Origin: Kalymmatonema hyalinum WJT4-NPBG1
GTDB lineage: Bacteria; Cyanobacteriota; Cyanobacteriia; Cyanobacteriales; Nostocaceae
Assembly: GCA_019359075.1 (NCBI GenBank)
Contig: JAHHIB010000003.1
Span: forward strand, 1-64,000
DNA: 64,000 nt
Direction of reading: 5' to 3'
In this document: positions 42,053 to 51,477 of the stretch, piece after piece
How the letters are laid out: each line of letters begins with the position of its first letter
Position numbering within the stretch: the stretch's first letter is position 1
Position numbers and translations under genes: made by a program
The notes under the pieces: generated by a model
Told to the model about the DNA's origin: nothing
The model's input: only the letters and a program-made list of their open reading frames with translations
Database searches by the model: none

Positions 42053-44410
42053 ATGCAGCAAAATTTACACCCGATTGTTAGAGATTTAGTGCTGATTGGT
42101 GGTGGTCACAGCCATACCATTGTGCTAAGAATGTTTGGTATGAAACCAATACCCGGAGTACGTTTAACGTTGATTACCGAAAGTTCGGATACACCGTACT
42201 CTGGAATGCTACCAGGACACATTGCCGGATTTTACAGCCATGACGAATGCCATATTGACTTACGACGCTTAGCAAATTTTGCTCAAGCCCAGTTGTATAT
42301 TGACCGAGTTGTTGGTCTTGATTTAGAAAACAACAAAGTTATTTGTGCTAACCGTCCTGCGGTAGCTTTCGATGTGCTGTCCATTGATATTGGTAGCACT
42401 CCCGCCACAATTTCTGTACCAGGTGCAGCAGAATATACAATTGCGGCTAAGCCTGTATCTAAATTACTACAACACTGGGAGCAAATTTGTAGAGACATTG
42501 CATCCGAGAGTTCTACATTACCTCAAGAACCCATGAGCATTGTAATTGTGGGTGGAGGTGCAGGCGGCGTAGAATTGGCGTTGTCAATGCAAGCTCGTTT
42601 ACATCGGATTTTATCTCGTGCCTCGAGTGAGGTTGGAAACGAGACAAAGGCTTTGGAAATTCATCTGTTTCAGCGCGAAGCGGAACTGATGCCTCTTTAT
42701 CACAAGCCGGTGCGAGGTTTAGTTAAGCAAGTTTTGCTTCAGCAGGGTGTTCAGTTACATCTTGGGGAAAGTGTGTGTCAAGTTAAACAGCATACAGTGA
42801 TATGTGAATCTGGGTTGACAGTTGAGTGCAATTCAATTTTCTGGGTGACACAAGCATCAGCACCCCAGTGGTTAAAATCAGCGGGACTGGCGAGTGATGA
42901 GCAAAATTTTATTTTGGTTGAGGATACATTGCAATCTCTATCCCACCCACACGTCTTTGCTGCAGGTGATATTGCCACAATGGTAAATCATCCTCGTCCC
43001 AAAGCTGGAGTGTTTGCTGTAAGACAAGGTAAGCCTTTGTTTGAGAATTTGCAGCGAGTTTTGTTAGGAAAACCCCTCAAACCCTATAAACCACAGAAAC
43101 AATATTTAAGTTTAATTGGTACAGGAGATGGACGCGCGATCGCTACACGCGGTTCGTTTACCTTACCACCTAACAAACTCCTGTGGCGCTCCAAAGACTG
43201 GATTGACCGCTCTTTTATGGAACGCTTCAATGATTTGCCACAGATGAGGGGACAAAATAATTCAAAATTCAAAATATGCCCTTCGGGCACGCTACGCGAA
43301 CAAAATTCAAAAATTTCTACTGCTGACTCCTCACTCAACACTCAGCACTCCTCACTCAGTACTCAAATGCGTTGTGCTGGATGTGGTTCAAAGGTGGGTA
43401 GTACAGTTCTAGAGAGAGTTTTGTCCCGTATCAAATCAGAACAACCAGGTGGAGAAGAAAGAACGGATATCGTCATTGGTTTGGATGCACCAGATGACGC
43501 GGCGGTGGTGCAAGTCCCAACAGGACAGTTGATGCTACATACTATTGATTATTTTCGTAGTTTGATCAATGACGCGTATATCTTTGGACAAATTAGCGCC
43601 AATCATTGCTTGAGTGATATTTTTGCAATGGGGGCTATTCCTCAAAGTAGTTTGGCGATCGCCACGATTCCCTACGCTGAACCAGCTAAAGTCGAAGAAA
43701 CTCTTTATCAGTTATTATCAGGTGCGGTGAAAGTACTCAACCAATCTCAAGCACCTCTGATTGGCGGACACACCACCGAAAGCGCAGAACTGGGATTTGG
43801 GTTATCTTGCAACGGTTTGGCTTATCCTGACAAACTGTTACGTAAAAGCGGAATGCAACCAGGACAAGTGCTGATTTTGACCAAAGCACTAGGAACCGGG
43901 ACACTCTTTGCTGCTGATATGCGCCGCCAGGCAAAAGGTCGTTGGATTGATAGTGCCGTAGAGTCAATGCTACTGTCAAACCAAGCTGCTGCTGCGTGTT
44001 TAGTGCAACATGGGGCAACTGCTTGCACTGATGTCACAGGATTTGGGTTGCTGGGACATCTAATGGAGATGGTGTTAGCTTCCAATGTGGCGATTGAGTT
44101 GCAGATAGAAGCTATCCCAGTTTTGGCAGGCGCAAGGGAGACAACAGAAAAAGAGATTTTTAGCTCGCTGCATCCAGAAAATCTGCGAGCATCACGTTAT
44201 ATTGATAACTTGGAGCAAGTTGAGAGCCATGCGCATTATCCTTTGTTATTCGATCCACAAACCGCTGGTGGACTATTAGCTTCTATCCCAGATTCACAAG
44301 TTAGTAGTTGTTTGGCTGCACTCAAAGACTTGGGGTATGAATGGAGTTGTGCGATCGCGCGTGTTGTGGCACAAGTTGCGGGTAAAAAGTCAGTCACTTT
44401 AATAAGCTAA
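42053..44410 (+). CDS. selD: Fused FAD-dependent oxidoreductase / selenide, water dikinase
   Basis: The 785-residue fusion has an N-terminal Ndh-2-like pyridine nucleotide-disulphide oxidoreductase (residues about 1-395; LVLIGGGHSHTIVLRMFG, IVIVGGGAGGVELALSMQ, VFAAGDIATM). From residue 439 follows SelD (CAGCGSKV with catalytic Cys and Lys, DAPDDAAVVQVP, HCLSDIFAMGA, GGHTTESAE, TDVTGFGLLGH). SelD makes selenophosphate from selenide and ATP. This fusion is typical of cyanobacteria; the oxidoreductase may supply reduced selenium. The ~40-residue linker (43247-43366) is encoded by intergenic-type repeat DNA. No other selenium gene is present nearby. Confidence 0.92.
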   Translation: MQQNLHPIVRDLVLIGGGHSHTIVLRMFGMKPIPGVRLTLITESSDTPYSGMLPGHIAGFYSHDECHIDLRRLANFAQAQLYIDRVVGLDLENNKVICANRPAVAFDVLSIDIGSTPATISVPGAAEYTIAAKPVSKLLQHWEQICRDIASESSTLPQEPMSIVIVGGGAGGVELALSMQARLHRILSRASSEVGNETKALEIHLFQREAELMPLYHKPVRGLVKQVLLQQGVQLHLGESVCQVKQHTVICESGLTVECNSIFWVTQASAPQWLKSAGLASDEQNFILVEDTLQSLSHPHVFAAGDIATMVNHPRPKAGVFAVRQGKPLFENLQRVLLGKPLKPYKPQKQYLSLIGTGDGRAIATRGSFTLPPNKLLWRSKDWIDRSFMERFNDLPQMRGQNNSKFKICPSGTLREQNSKISTADSSLNTQHSSLSTQMRCAGCGSKVGSTVLERVLSRIKSEQPGGEERTDIVIGLDAPDDAAVVQVPTGQLMLHTIDYFRSLINDAYIFGQISANHCLSDIFAMGAIPQSSLAIATIPYAEPAKVEETLYQLLSGAVKVLNQSQAPLIGGHTTESAELGFGLSCNGLAYPDKLLRKSGMQPGQVLILTKALGTGTLFAADMRRQAKGRWIDSAVESMLLSNQAAAACLVQHGATACTDVTGFGLLGHLMEMVLASNVAIELQIEAIPVLAGARETTEKEIFSSLHPENLRASRYIDNLEQVESHAHYPLLFDPQTAGGLLASIPDSQVSSCLAALKDLGYEWSCAIARVVAQVAGKKSVTLIS
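43257..43366. repeat. Intergenic-type repeats inside the selD fusion linker
   Basis: The DNA contains AATTCAAAATTCAAAATA, the small palindromic ATGCCCTTCGGGCACG element and tandem ACTC-rich heptamers (CTCAACACTCAGCACTCCTC). All are of types seen in noncoding DNA elsewhere in this window (57391-57440, 44950-45030). The frame is maintained through all of them. Confidence 0.7.
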
Positions 44411-44536
44411 CGTAGTCAAGAACTGAGACGATGTTGAGTCAGCCGATTAACTAGGCGCTTCCCATATACTTCGACTTGATAACTACGCTACTTTGGTCTT
44501 GGATCTACTTGTTCGATTCTAAAAAACTTGTGAGTA

Positions 44537-44953
44537 ATGCTGCAAATTTCCAACAAAATCATCATCCCAAACAGCGATATTGAAATTAGTGCGATTCGTT
44601 CCCAAGGAGCAGGAGGTCAAAACGTCAACAAGGTTTCTACCGCTATCCACTTGCGCTTCGACATTGGGGCTTCATCATTACCCGATTTTTATAAAGAACA
44701 GCTTTTGAAGTTGAACGACCGACGCATCACCCAGGAGGGAGTCGTCGTCATCAAAGCTCAGGAGCATCGAAGCCAGGAGCAGAACCGAGAGGAAGCGTTA
44801 AGACGACTTGAAGAACTTATTAAAAGCGTAGTTGTACTGAAAAGAAAACGCAAACCCACAAAACCGACTCGCAGTTCTCACCAAAAACGCCTTGACCATA
44901 AAAGCAAGCGCGGACAGGTTAAGTCCAATAGAGGGCAAGTCACAGATTGTTGA
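44537..44953 (+). CDS. arfB: Alternative ribosome-rescue factor ArfB
   Basis: The 138-residue peptidyl-tRNA hydrolase (YaeJ/ICT1 type) rescues stalled ribosomes. The GGQ motif is in RSQGAGGQNVNKVSTAIHLR, followed by the RF-1 catalytic fold. A basic C-terminal tail (VLKRKRKPTKPTRSSHQKRL) inserts into the mRNA channel of the ribosome in the family. It stands alone between selD and aroA. Confidence 0.92.
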   Translation: MLQISNKIIIPNSDIEISAIRSQGAGGQNVNKVSTAIHLRFDIGASSLPDFYKEQLLKLNDRRITQEGVVVIKAQEHRSQEQNREEALRRLEELIKSVVVLKRKRKPTKPTRSSHQKRLDHKSKRGQVKSNRGQVTDC

Positions 44954-45035
44954 TTCTTTAAGGCGAAGGCGCACGCTGCGCGAACGTGTCCTAGCCTGCG
45001 GCACGCCCTATGGCTATCGGGTATGCCTATGTCCG
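44954..45035. repeat. Cluster of small GC-rich palindromic repeats
   Basis: Short hairpins such as GCGCACGCTGCGCGAACG and GGCACGCCCTATGGCTATCG occur in tandem after arfB. They resemble the dispersed repeats elsewhere in the window. Confidence 0.55.
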
Positions 45036-45143
45036 TGTTTTCAATGAATGGGTTATTATCGAGACAGGTTTGTTCTGGATAGTTCTGACAAAATTCTGGC
45101 GAAGTTCAGGTTATACGAATTCTCAAAAGTAGAACTGCACATA

Positions 45144-45178
45144 GTTAGTAGTAAGCACGCTATGTGCTCACTACTAAC
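45144..45178. terminator. Bidirectional hairpin between arfB and aroA
   Basis: GTTAGTAGT-A-AGCAC pairs with GTGCT-C-ACTACTAAC, a 14-bp stem with a single internal mismatch and a 5-nt loop. It lies between convergent genes, so it may terminate both, though strong T runs are lacking. Confidence 0.5.
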
Positions 45179-45223
45179 CAATGGATTTCCTTGTTTCAGA
45201 CCAATCTGCACGTGTGGTTAAAT

Positions 45224-46573
45224 TTATACACCACAAACTTGTTGCAGTGTAGTAACAAATTCTGGATATGAAACCGCAGCTGCTTCTGCACGATGAATGG
45301 TCGTTTTACCAGAAGCTTTGAGAGCAGCGATCGCGAAACTCATGGCAATACGATGGTCAGTATAGCTATCGACATCAGTGCCGACCAAGGAAGTACCGCC
45401 AGTAATTTCCATACCATCCGTTAATTCTGTCACCTTTGCTCCCATTTTATTGAGTTGCTGCGCCATGACAGCAATGCGATCGCTTTCTTTGACCCGCAAC
45501 TCAGCTGCATCGCGAATGGTTGTCGTTCCTTCGGCGAACACCGCCGCTACTGCCAAAATTGGAATTTCATCAATCAACCTCGGGATAATATCACCTGCTA
45601 TAGTGCAACTTGTCAAACGACTCGAACGCACTCGTAAATCTGCAACCGGTTCCCCAGCAACCTCCCGCTGATTTTCCTGTTGGATGTCTGCTCCCATCAT
45701 CGCTAGAGCTTCTAAAATCCCTGTGCGGCTGGGATTCACGCCAACATTTTCAATCACCAGTTCAGAATCTGGTACAATTGCCCCAGCGACTAACCAAAAA
45801 GCAGCTGAACTGATATCCCCTGGAACAATCACTGTTTGCCCGTAAAGTTGAGTCGGTCCGGTGATGGTGACGCTGTTGGTTTCGGGGTCAGTGACTAAGT
45901 CTGCCCCAAATGCCCGTAGCATCCGTTCGCTGTGGTCGCGCGAAAGTGATGGTTCTGTGACCGTAGTTTTTCCCTCAGTCGCCAAACCTGCAAGGAGAAT
46001 GCAGGATTTGACTTGGGCGGAGGCGATGGGGGAATTGTAGTGAATTGGTTTGAGGGACTTTCCTTGAACTGCTAAGGGTGCAAGTGTCGTGCCTTTGCGT
46101 CCCCAAATTTCTGCTCCCATCTGTTGTAATGGTTTGACAACACGGGACATAGGACGCGATCGCAACGAACTATCACCCGTTACGGTAAAAAACCGCCCTG
46201 CATGAGACGCCAACAGTCCCAGCATCAGGCGTATTGTCGTCCCAGAGTTACCAGCGTTCAAGATATCAACTGGTTCTTGCAAATTCCCCAGACCAATGCC
46301 TTTAACCCGCACTAATTCCGTATTTAGTTCCGAAATTTCTGCCCCCATCGCTTGAAAGCAGCTTGCTGTGCTACAGGGGTCTTCTCCCAACAGTAGCCCT
46401 TTAATTTGGGTTTCGCCTTCGGCTAAAGCACCCAACATTAAGGCTCTATGAGAGATAGATTTATCGCCTGGAACACGGATGCGACCTTGTAGAGATTGAG
46501 AAGCAGATCGCTGAATGATTAAGTTTTGAGAAGCGTTTTCTCTAGTTTCGACAGTTATAACAGAAGCTGACAT
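45224..46573 (-). CDS. aroA: 3-phosphoshikimate 1-carboxyvinyltransferase (EPSP synthase)
   Basis: It catalyses the sixth step of the shikimate pathway, joining PEP to shikimate 3-phosphate. The 449-residue protein shows [37 protein letters not shown] (PEP-binding), DGMEITGG and [16 protein letters not shown] near the C-terminus. [19 protein letters not shown] contains the catalytic Asp and Glu. It is a single minus-strand gene. Confidence 0.95.
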   Translation of the reverse strand: MSASVITVETRENASQNLIIQRSASQSLQGRIRVPGDKSISHRALMLGALAEGETQIKGLLLGEDPCSTASCFQAMGAEISELNTELVRVKGIGLGNLQEPVDILNAGNSGTTIRLMLGLLASHAGRFFTVTGDSSLRSRPMSRVVKPLQQMGAEIWGRKGTTLAPLAVQGKSLKPIHYNSPIASAQVKSCILLAGLATEGKTTVTEPSLSRDHSERMLRAFGADLVTDPETNSVTITGPTQLYGQTVIVPGDISSAAFWLVAGAIVPDSELVIENVGVNPSRTGILEALAMMGADIQQENQREVAGEPVADLRVRSSRLTSCTIAGDIIPRLIDEIPILAVAAVFAEGTTTIRDAAELRVKESDRIAVMAQQLNKMGAKVTELTDGMEITGGTSLVGTDVDSYTDHRIAMSFAIAALKASGKTTIHRAEAAAVSYPEFVTTLQQVCGV

Positions 46574-46701
46574 TAGGTGAAACTGGCGTTGACTGCGCTA
46601 GTATCCTATCGCTTTCCCTGTACCGCCTGCTCTACCAATTATTTATCAATTTCTTCTTGTAATTCATTTCATGTCATTGGCTTTTTGCCTTTATCGCTGC
46701 C

Positions 46702-47214
46702 ATGCTTACTTATCATCGCAAGCCCGTGTGCCTATCACTTATTTCGACTGACCTACCGGTTTGGTCTGTTGTTGAAGCTGCTGCGACCCTTTATCAAAAA
46801 GACCACGAGAGATTTCACCTACTTTTGTCCACGCCGCCTGTAAAAAATTGTGAAGCAGTAGACAATCCTCCTTGTACACAGAACACTTCCCAACAGCAAG
46901 GTAACGTTCAAGTCCCCAGTACTCCCCGCATATTGTGGCTGGAGATTTCCCCATACCGAGTGATCATGAGCATGCAAGGCAATGATCAGTTGAGTTACCG
47001 TCACTTTTGGGAAGAGGGTGTTTCCGGTATTAGTCGTTACTGGTTGCCTGCTGAGTCATTACAACCTAGCGAGCCTATTCGCTTACGAAATTATACTCGC
47101 AGCCTGAGACTCAACGGACACCCCTTACCAGAGCATTTGCGGGTGGAATACGAATTGTGGGCAGGAGAAATTCAGTTAGGATGCTACATCCTTAGTTTAG
47201 AAGTAAAACACTGA
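46702..47214 (+). CDS. Conserved hypothetical protein
   Basis: The 170-residue protein has no recognised domain. The N-terminal half is weakly structured and includes a Gln/Ser-rich linker. The C-terminal half looks like a compact beta domain (RILWLEISPYRVIMSMQGND, SGISRYWLPAESLQPSEPIR, VEYELWAGEIQLGCYILSLE). It has no signal peptide or membrane segment. The start codon is uncertain. It is divergent from aroA and followed by a strong terminator. Confidence 0.65.
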   Translation: MLTYHRKPVCLSLISTDLPVWSVVEAAATLYQKDHERFHLLLSTPPVKNCEAVDNPPCTQNTSQQQGNVQVPSTPRILWLEISPYRVIMSMQGNDQLSYRHFWEEGVSGISRYWLPAESLQPSEPIRLRNYTRSLRLNGHPLPEHLRVEYELWAGEIQLGCYILSLEVKH

Positions 47215-47229
47215 AAGCAAGTCAAGAAC

Positions 47230-47277
47230 ATCCTCCTTTGCGATAGCTTCTGATTTGCAAAGGAGGATTTCTCTTTT
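47230..47277 (+). terminator. Rho-independent terminator
   Basis: ATCCTCCTTTGC (47230-47241) pairs perfectly with GCAAAGGAGGAT (47257-47268), then TTCTCTTTT follows. It starts 16 nt after the stop of the hypothetical gene. Confidence 0.8.
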
Positions 47278-47353
47278 ATCGTTGCACAGATGCTGTTCAT
47301 CGGCATCCTTGATAATATGCGTAATGTCGATGACAGAAAAATTTCAACATTCT

Positions 47354-47938
47354 TTAAGCAGTAAAATAACTTGGTTCGTTGCCAGGTTTCCACTTAATAT
47401 TGCAACCAATACTTGGCTTTTGCTCGCCTGCAACTGGTTTATCCGCCAATACTGCATCAATAGCTGCGCGTAAATCTGCACCTGTTACAGGTTTGCCATT
47501 GCTTGGACGGCTTTCATCCAATTGTCCTCGATAAACGAGTTGCTGCTTGGCATCAAATAAGAAGAAATCTGGTGTGCAAGCAGCTGTGTAAGCTTTGGCA
47601 GTTTCTTGGCTTTCGTCGTAGCAAAAGGGAAAGTTAAAATCAAGTTCTATCGCCATTGCCTTTAATAATTCAGGTGCATCATCTGGATAATTTTTGGCAT
47701 CATTTGTGCTAATGGCAACTATTCCTAAACCCTTATTAATATAATCTTTGCCCAACTGCGCCAATTCTTCTTTTACGTGCTTCACAAATGGGCAATGCCG
47801 ACAAATAAACATCACAAGTAGAGCTTTCTTCTGGGCAAAGGTGGAAAGGGAAATTGTTTGTCCAGACACCACATCCGGTAATTGAAAATCTGGTGCCTGA
47901 GTACCCAGTGACAACATTGTTGAAGCAGTTAAAGCCAT
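47354..47938 (-). CDS. Thioredoxin-fold redox protein (AhpC/TSA-like)
   Basis: The 194-residue thioredoxin-fold protein contains APDFQLPDVVSGQTISLSTF and a CxxC motif in LVMFICRHCPFVKHV. CTPDFFLFDAKQQLVYRGQL contains the conserved cis-Pro region. The family is annotated as thioredoxin family/peroxiredoxin-like in cyanobacteria and is thought to act in thiol exchange. There is no signal peptide, so it is cytosolic. It is encoded 15 nt downstream of the DUF202 membrane protein on the same strand, suggesting a unit. Confidence 0.87.
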   Translation of the reverse strand: MALTASTMLSLGTQAPDFQLPDVVSGQTISLSTFAQKKALLVMFICRHCPFVKHVKEELAQLGKDYINKGLGIVAISTNDAKNYPDDAPELLKAMAIELDFNFPFCYDESQETAKAYTAACTPDFFLFDAKQQLVYRGQLDESRPSNGKPVTGADLRAAIDAVLADKPVAGEQKPSIGCNIKWKPGNEPSYFTA

Positions 47939-47953
47939 ACTAATTCTGAGTGA

Positions 47954-48400
47954 TTAACGAAAATTTCGTGAATGGGGCTGATTTGGAAGCCGATACGAGG
48001 AAGAAGGCGCTTTAGTTCGTAAAAGGAGCAATGGAATACTGAGAATTCCAAAAATAATTACAACTCCAGTCATCACCCAAACAGTAAATCTACTGGGTTG
48101 ATAGTTTCCTTGTTCAATTTGCCAAAAAACTTGATTGTACCGCCAGACTGCTAAAAGTAAAGTAATAATACCAAAGATGACCAAAGAAATACCCAAATTT
48201 TCTGAGGTGAAAAAGCGATGTGGCGCTGGTTCCTCTAGCTGATGAGTCAGAGTAAAATTCAGCTGGCGTATAAATAGACCAAATCGAGCAATAGCAAATC
48301 CAAAGCCAATCAATGCTATGGAAGTGCGTAGCCAAGCCAGAAATGTCCGCTCGTTCGCTTGATGCTCCCTTTGACGGTCAATTTTGGGCATTTCGCTCAT
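47954..48400 (-). CDS. DUF202 (YidH family) membrane protein
   Basis: The 148-residue protein has three transmembrane helices. The N-terminal signature HQANERTFLAWLRTSIALIG matches YidH/DUF202, followed by LGISLVIFGIITLLLAVWRY and VWVMTGVVIIFGILSIPLLL. The function is unknown in bacteria. It precedes the thioredoxin-like gene by 15 nt. Confidence 0.88.
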   Translation of the reverse strand: MSEMPKIDRQREHQANERTFLAWLRTSIALIGFGFAIARFGLFIRQLNFTLTHQLEEPAPHRFFTSENLGISLVIFGIITLLLAVWRYNQVFWQIEQGNYQPSRFTVWVMTGVVIIFGILSIPLLLLRTKAPSSSYRLPNQPHSRNFR

Positions 48401-48499
48401 AAATACCAGATGTACTCCTGATTACCACAAAAGAACACTAGCGTATTAAGTCACATACATACTCCATCTATTGGCTAGCTTTTAAAAACGTATGAGACG

Positions 48500-48540
48500 C
48501 AAAATAGCCTGACTTCGCTTAGATGTGCGGCGTCAGGCTG
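48500..48540 (-). terminator. Terminator of hli gene
   Basis: On the minus strand, AGCCTGAC pairs with GTCAGGCT (48506-48513 with 48532-48539) and is followed by TATTTT. It lies 45 nt after the hli stop. Confidence 0.7.
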
Positions 48541-48583
48541 CTTATTGGGGAGGATGTCAAATTACCAAGATTAAGATGAGTTT

Positions 48584-48799
48584 CTACAGACTTGTTAACA
48601 AACCAAAAATTCCATGTCCTGTAAACACTTCCAACGCAATCAGAGATACAAAACCAATCATTGCCAAACGACCGTTAATGAGTTCTGCGTAGGGAGTAAA
48701 CCCAGTGCGATCGCCTTGATCATCGACATAAACTTTTGGCTCTATAGCAAAATTGTTCAGTTTGCCTGCCTCGTCAATAATCGAACCTCTTGCAGTCAT
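48584..48799 (-). CDS. hli: High-light-inducible chlorophyll-binding protein
   Basis: The 71-residue single-helix member of the Lhc/Hlip superfamily has the chlorophyll-binding ExxNGR motif in [20 protein letters not shown]. It binds chlorophyll and carotenoid in thylakoids and protects the photosystems during assembly or high light. The length is normal. Expression is usually light- and stress-induced. It is followed by a clear terminator. Confidence 0.93.
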   Translation of the reverse strand: MTARGSIIDEAGKLNNFAIEPKVYVDDQGDRTGFTPYAELINGRLAMIGFVSLIALEVFTGHGIFGLLTSL

Positions 48800-48881
48800 G
48801 AATATTTTCCTTATGAAATGATTGCTGTTATGTAAAGAAGTGTAACTTAATTATTAAATTATGTAAAGTAAATGAGCAAGG

Positions 48882-48923
48882 AGGCGATTGCGCGGAGCGC
48901 AGTAGGCTTTAGCCCAATCGCCT
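48882..48923. repeat. Small palindromic dispersed repeat
   Basis: AGGCGATTG (48882-48890) pairs with CAATCGCCT (48915-48923), with inner GCGCGGAGCGC. It shares GCGATTGCGC with the insertion elements at 3315-3344 and 3755-3790. Confidence 0.65.
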
Positions 48924-49049
48924 ACACTGACCTTGCAGTTAATCGCGTCGGTGTAAACTGACTGGCTAAACTTTTCTGAACAATTTGCTCGACTAGCACC
49001 AGTTGTGGTGATAAGCTAGAAAGTTGGTTTTTTTGACTTTGAGCCAACC

Positions 49050-50582
49050 ATGACAGCAATCGGTAAGGCAATTCAATATCAATACAAAGCACTGCACAAG
49101 CCTAACCAGCTCATTTATGGTCAAGGTCAGACAGCAGTGATTACGGGATGGACTGTAAAGCAGGCGATCGCCAAACATCTGCACCCCCACGAGTATGCAG
49201 TCATTGGACAACTGTACTCGCCCACACGGGGACTGAATTTCCTGATTCGCAATTTACTGTTTAACCCCCACGTTCGCTACTTAGTGGTACTCAACGCGAC
49301 AAAGGAAGACAAGAACGCGGGTGCTGGAAGCTGCTTGCTGGACTTTTTCCGCAATGGCTTTGAAGAAGGATTGAGCGACACTGGGCGGCTAGCTTATGTA
49401 ATTCGCTCTACCATTCCTGGGTATATTGATATTGAAGTTGATGCTAAAGCGCTACAAAAGCTACGAAACTCTGTAGAGTTCCAGGAAGCGAAATCTATTC
49501 CTGAAGCTGTTAGTCTTGTTAAATCATATGCTCAGCGCAAAGCAGTAGAACCGTGGGATGAACCCCATCAGTTTAATATGCTTAGCGTCCAGCAAACTGT
49601 TTTACCTGGACAACGTTACGGACATCGAATTGAAGGCAAAACTATTGCGGAAACTTGGGTGAAGATAATTCATCGAATTAAGACAACAGGAACAATTCGA
49701 CCAACCGCTTATGATGGGCAGTGGCAAGAATTGATTGATTTGATGGCAATTGTCACCTCAGAACCAGAAAATTTTTATTTTCCCGAACCGAATTATTTAC
49801 CCATTGACCGTAGTTTTCTTCAAGAGTATATTTCCCAAATTTTAGATGACGCACCCAAACAACAAGGAGTGAAATATACATACGGTCAACGATTGCGTTC
49901 TCACTTTGATTGTGACCAAATTCAGCTTTGTATTAATAAATTAGTGGCTGATATTAATTCAGCAAGAGTAGTCATGTCTTTATGGGATGTTGGCAATGAT
50001 GCTAACGACAGTCCCCCTTGCCTTAATCATATTTGGGTCAGAATAGTTGATAATGAACTCTCTTTAACAGCCACCTTCCGCAGTAATGATATGTTTTCCG
50101 CATGGTGTGCAAATGCAATGGGATTGCGTGCTTTGCAATGGCATATTCGAGATGAAATATGCAGACGCTCAGCCCATTCATTAAAAATGGGACCATTAAT
50201 TACCATTAGTCAAAGCGCTCATATCTATGATGATTGCTGGGAAAATGCAGAAAAAGTAATTCAGTCCCAATATACCAAGATTTGCCAGCAGCGAGATTAT
50301 GCAGATCCCGGAGGCAGTTTTGTGATTGCTGTACAGGACGGCAAAATTATTGTCGAGCAGATGACGCCTGGATCTGGAGAAGTTGTTAATTGCTATTCAG
50401 GTAAGTCTGCAAAACAACTTTATCAGCAAATAGCAGCAGATTGCCCAGGCTTGCAAGTTGAACATGCTATGTACTTGGGTACGGAGTTACAAAAAGCAGA
50501 ACTTGCTGTCTTAATGCAAGAATCCTTTGTCTATGAACAGGACAAGTTTCTGAAATTTTTAAAAAAATGGCTACATTTATGA
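49050..50582 (+). CDS. Thymidylate synthase with N-terminal extra domain
   Basis: It converts dUMP to dTMP with methylene-tetrahydrofolate. The C-terminal half (residues about 275-460) shows TYGQRLRSHFDCDQIQLCIN, SARVVMSLWDVGND, the nucleophile Cys in SPPCLNHIWVRI, SLTATFRSNDMFSAWCANAM and SQSAHIYDD, the ThyA order with archaeal-like features. The N-terminal ~190 residues (AVIGQLYSPTRGLNFLIRNL, VRYLVVLNATKEDKNAG) resemble the MtrA-like/DUF4346 fold found ahead of cyanobacterial thymidylate synthases. It leads a cluster with dUTPase-fold genes that supply dUMP. The start follows directly after a repeat-containing gap. Confidence 0.85.
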   Translation: MTAIGKAIQYQYKALHKPNQLIYGQGQTAVITGWTVKQAIAKHLHPHEYAVIGQLYSPTRGLNFLIRNLLFNPHVRYLVVLNATKEDKNAGAGSCLLDFFRNGFEEGLSDTGRLAYVIRSTIPGYIDIEVDAKALQKLRNSVEFQEAKSIPEAVSLVKSYAQRKAVEPWDEPHQFNMLSVQQTVLPGQRYGHRIEGKTIAETWVKIIHRIKTTGTIRPTAYDGQWQELIDLMAIVTSEPENFYFPEPNYLPIDRSFLQEYISQILDDAPKQQGVKYTYGQRLRSHFDCDQIQLCINKLVADINSARVVMSLWDVGNDANDSPPCLNHIWVRIVDNELSLTATFRSNDMFSAWCANAMGLRALQWHIRDEICRRSAHSLKMGPLITISQSAHIYDDCWENAEKVIQSQYTKICQQRDYADPGGSFVIAVQDGKIIVEQMTPGSGEVVNCYSGKSAKQLYQQIAADCPGLQVEHAMYLGTELQKAELAVLMQESFVYEQDKFLKFLKKWLHL

Positions 50583-50627
50583 AATTTTAGAGAATTTGTT
50601 GAAAATTAGAAATTAGAGGTAAGTATT

Positions 50628-51467
50628 ATGACTGTACTAAGTAATATTGATATGGAGAAAGAATTGGTAAAAGGAAATATTAATATATTTCCTTTTAGTA
50701 AGGAAAATATTAAAGGTGCCAGCTACAACTTAACAGCTAGCCACCTGGCATGGAAAATTCCGGAAAAAGAGGGCGATTCCTATAAAAGTGCTTATGATGA
50801 AATCAAGAACAAAGTTATTATTTATGGTAAATCTACTGTATTAGTAGTCACAAATGAAACTATTTGGGTTTCTGAAGGAATAGCTGGAACTTACCATTCA
50901 AAAGTTAAAGTAGTTTCACAAGGTACAGGTCATATTGGTACTACTCTAGACCCTGGCTATATGGGAGTTTCTGTAATAGCTATACATAATCATACTCAAA
51001 AAGATATAGAGCTAATTCCAGGAGAAAGCACTTTTGCATCTATAGTGTTTCAATATGTTAGAACAAAATGTGAACCAGAGCAGCATAATAATCGTCCTGG
51101 AAGACCAGATATTTTAAAAAGGGTAGGGCTTAATGATAAAGAGGATGAGTGGCTCAATGAGCAATTTAGAAATTATAAAAAATCCTTGCAAAGTAAATTA
51201 AAGACAAACAAAGACTTTCAGGATTTAGTAGAGAAACGTAAAAATTCTTTTTCTGCTTATGTTTTCAAACCTTATGTTATTTATACAACATTCATTCTAG
51301 CTAGTTCATCATTAGCTGCATTTCTCTCTAGTAATCAAAGCAACTTAAAGGAGACAAATTGGTACTCAGGAGCTAATTTTTTTGCAGATAAAGCTACTGT
51401 TGGCTTTACTGGTGCATTCATAGTACAATTAATTAATGATATTCAAGGAAGGAAGAAGGAAATCTGA
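50628..51467 (+). CDS. Membrane-anchored dCTP-deaminase/dUTPase-fold protein, probably non-catalytic
   Basis: Residues 25-145 have the trimeric dUTPase/Dcd fold: [13 protein letters not shown] (Dcd GASYDL-like), [15 protein letters not shown] and [20 protein letters not shown]. In active dCTP deaminases the last strand reads DPGFxGxLTLEL with the catalytic Glu; here the position is Ala, and the preceding SSxAR-type Arg is also lost. A charged coiled-coil linker (about 165-210) leads to two hydrophobic helices ([19 protein letters not shown] and [14 protein letters not shown]). It lies 45 nt after thymidylate synthase and 10 nt before dut, so it is surely in the operon. It may be a sensor or scaffold. 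Confidence 0.75.
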   Translation: MTVLSNIDMEKELVKGNINIFPFSKENIKGASYNLTASHLAWKIPEKEGDSYKSAYDEIKNKVIIYGKSTVLVVTNETIWVSEGIAGTYHSKVKVVSQGTGHIGTTLDPGYMGVSVIAIHNHTQKDIELIPGESTFASIVFQYVRTKCEPEQHNNRPGRPDILKRVGLNDKEDEWLNEQFRNYKKSLQSKLKTNKDFQDLVEKRKNSFSAYVFKPYVIYTTFILASSSLAAFLSSNQSNLKETNWYSGANFFADKATVGFTGAFIVQLINDIQGRKKEI

Positions 51468-51477
51468 CGAAAAAGCA

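Noticed and set aside
44420-44530. tRNA-like GTTCGATTC motif between selD and arfB
   Set aside because: No acceptor stem or cloverleaf could be formed around it.
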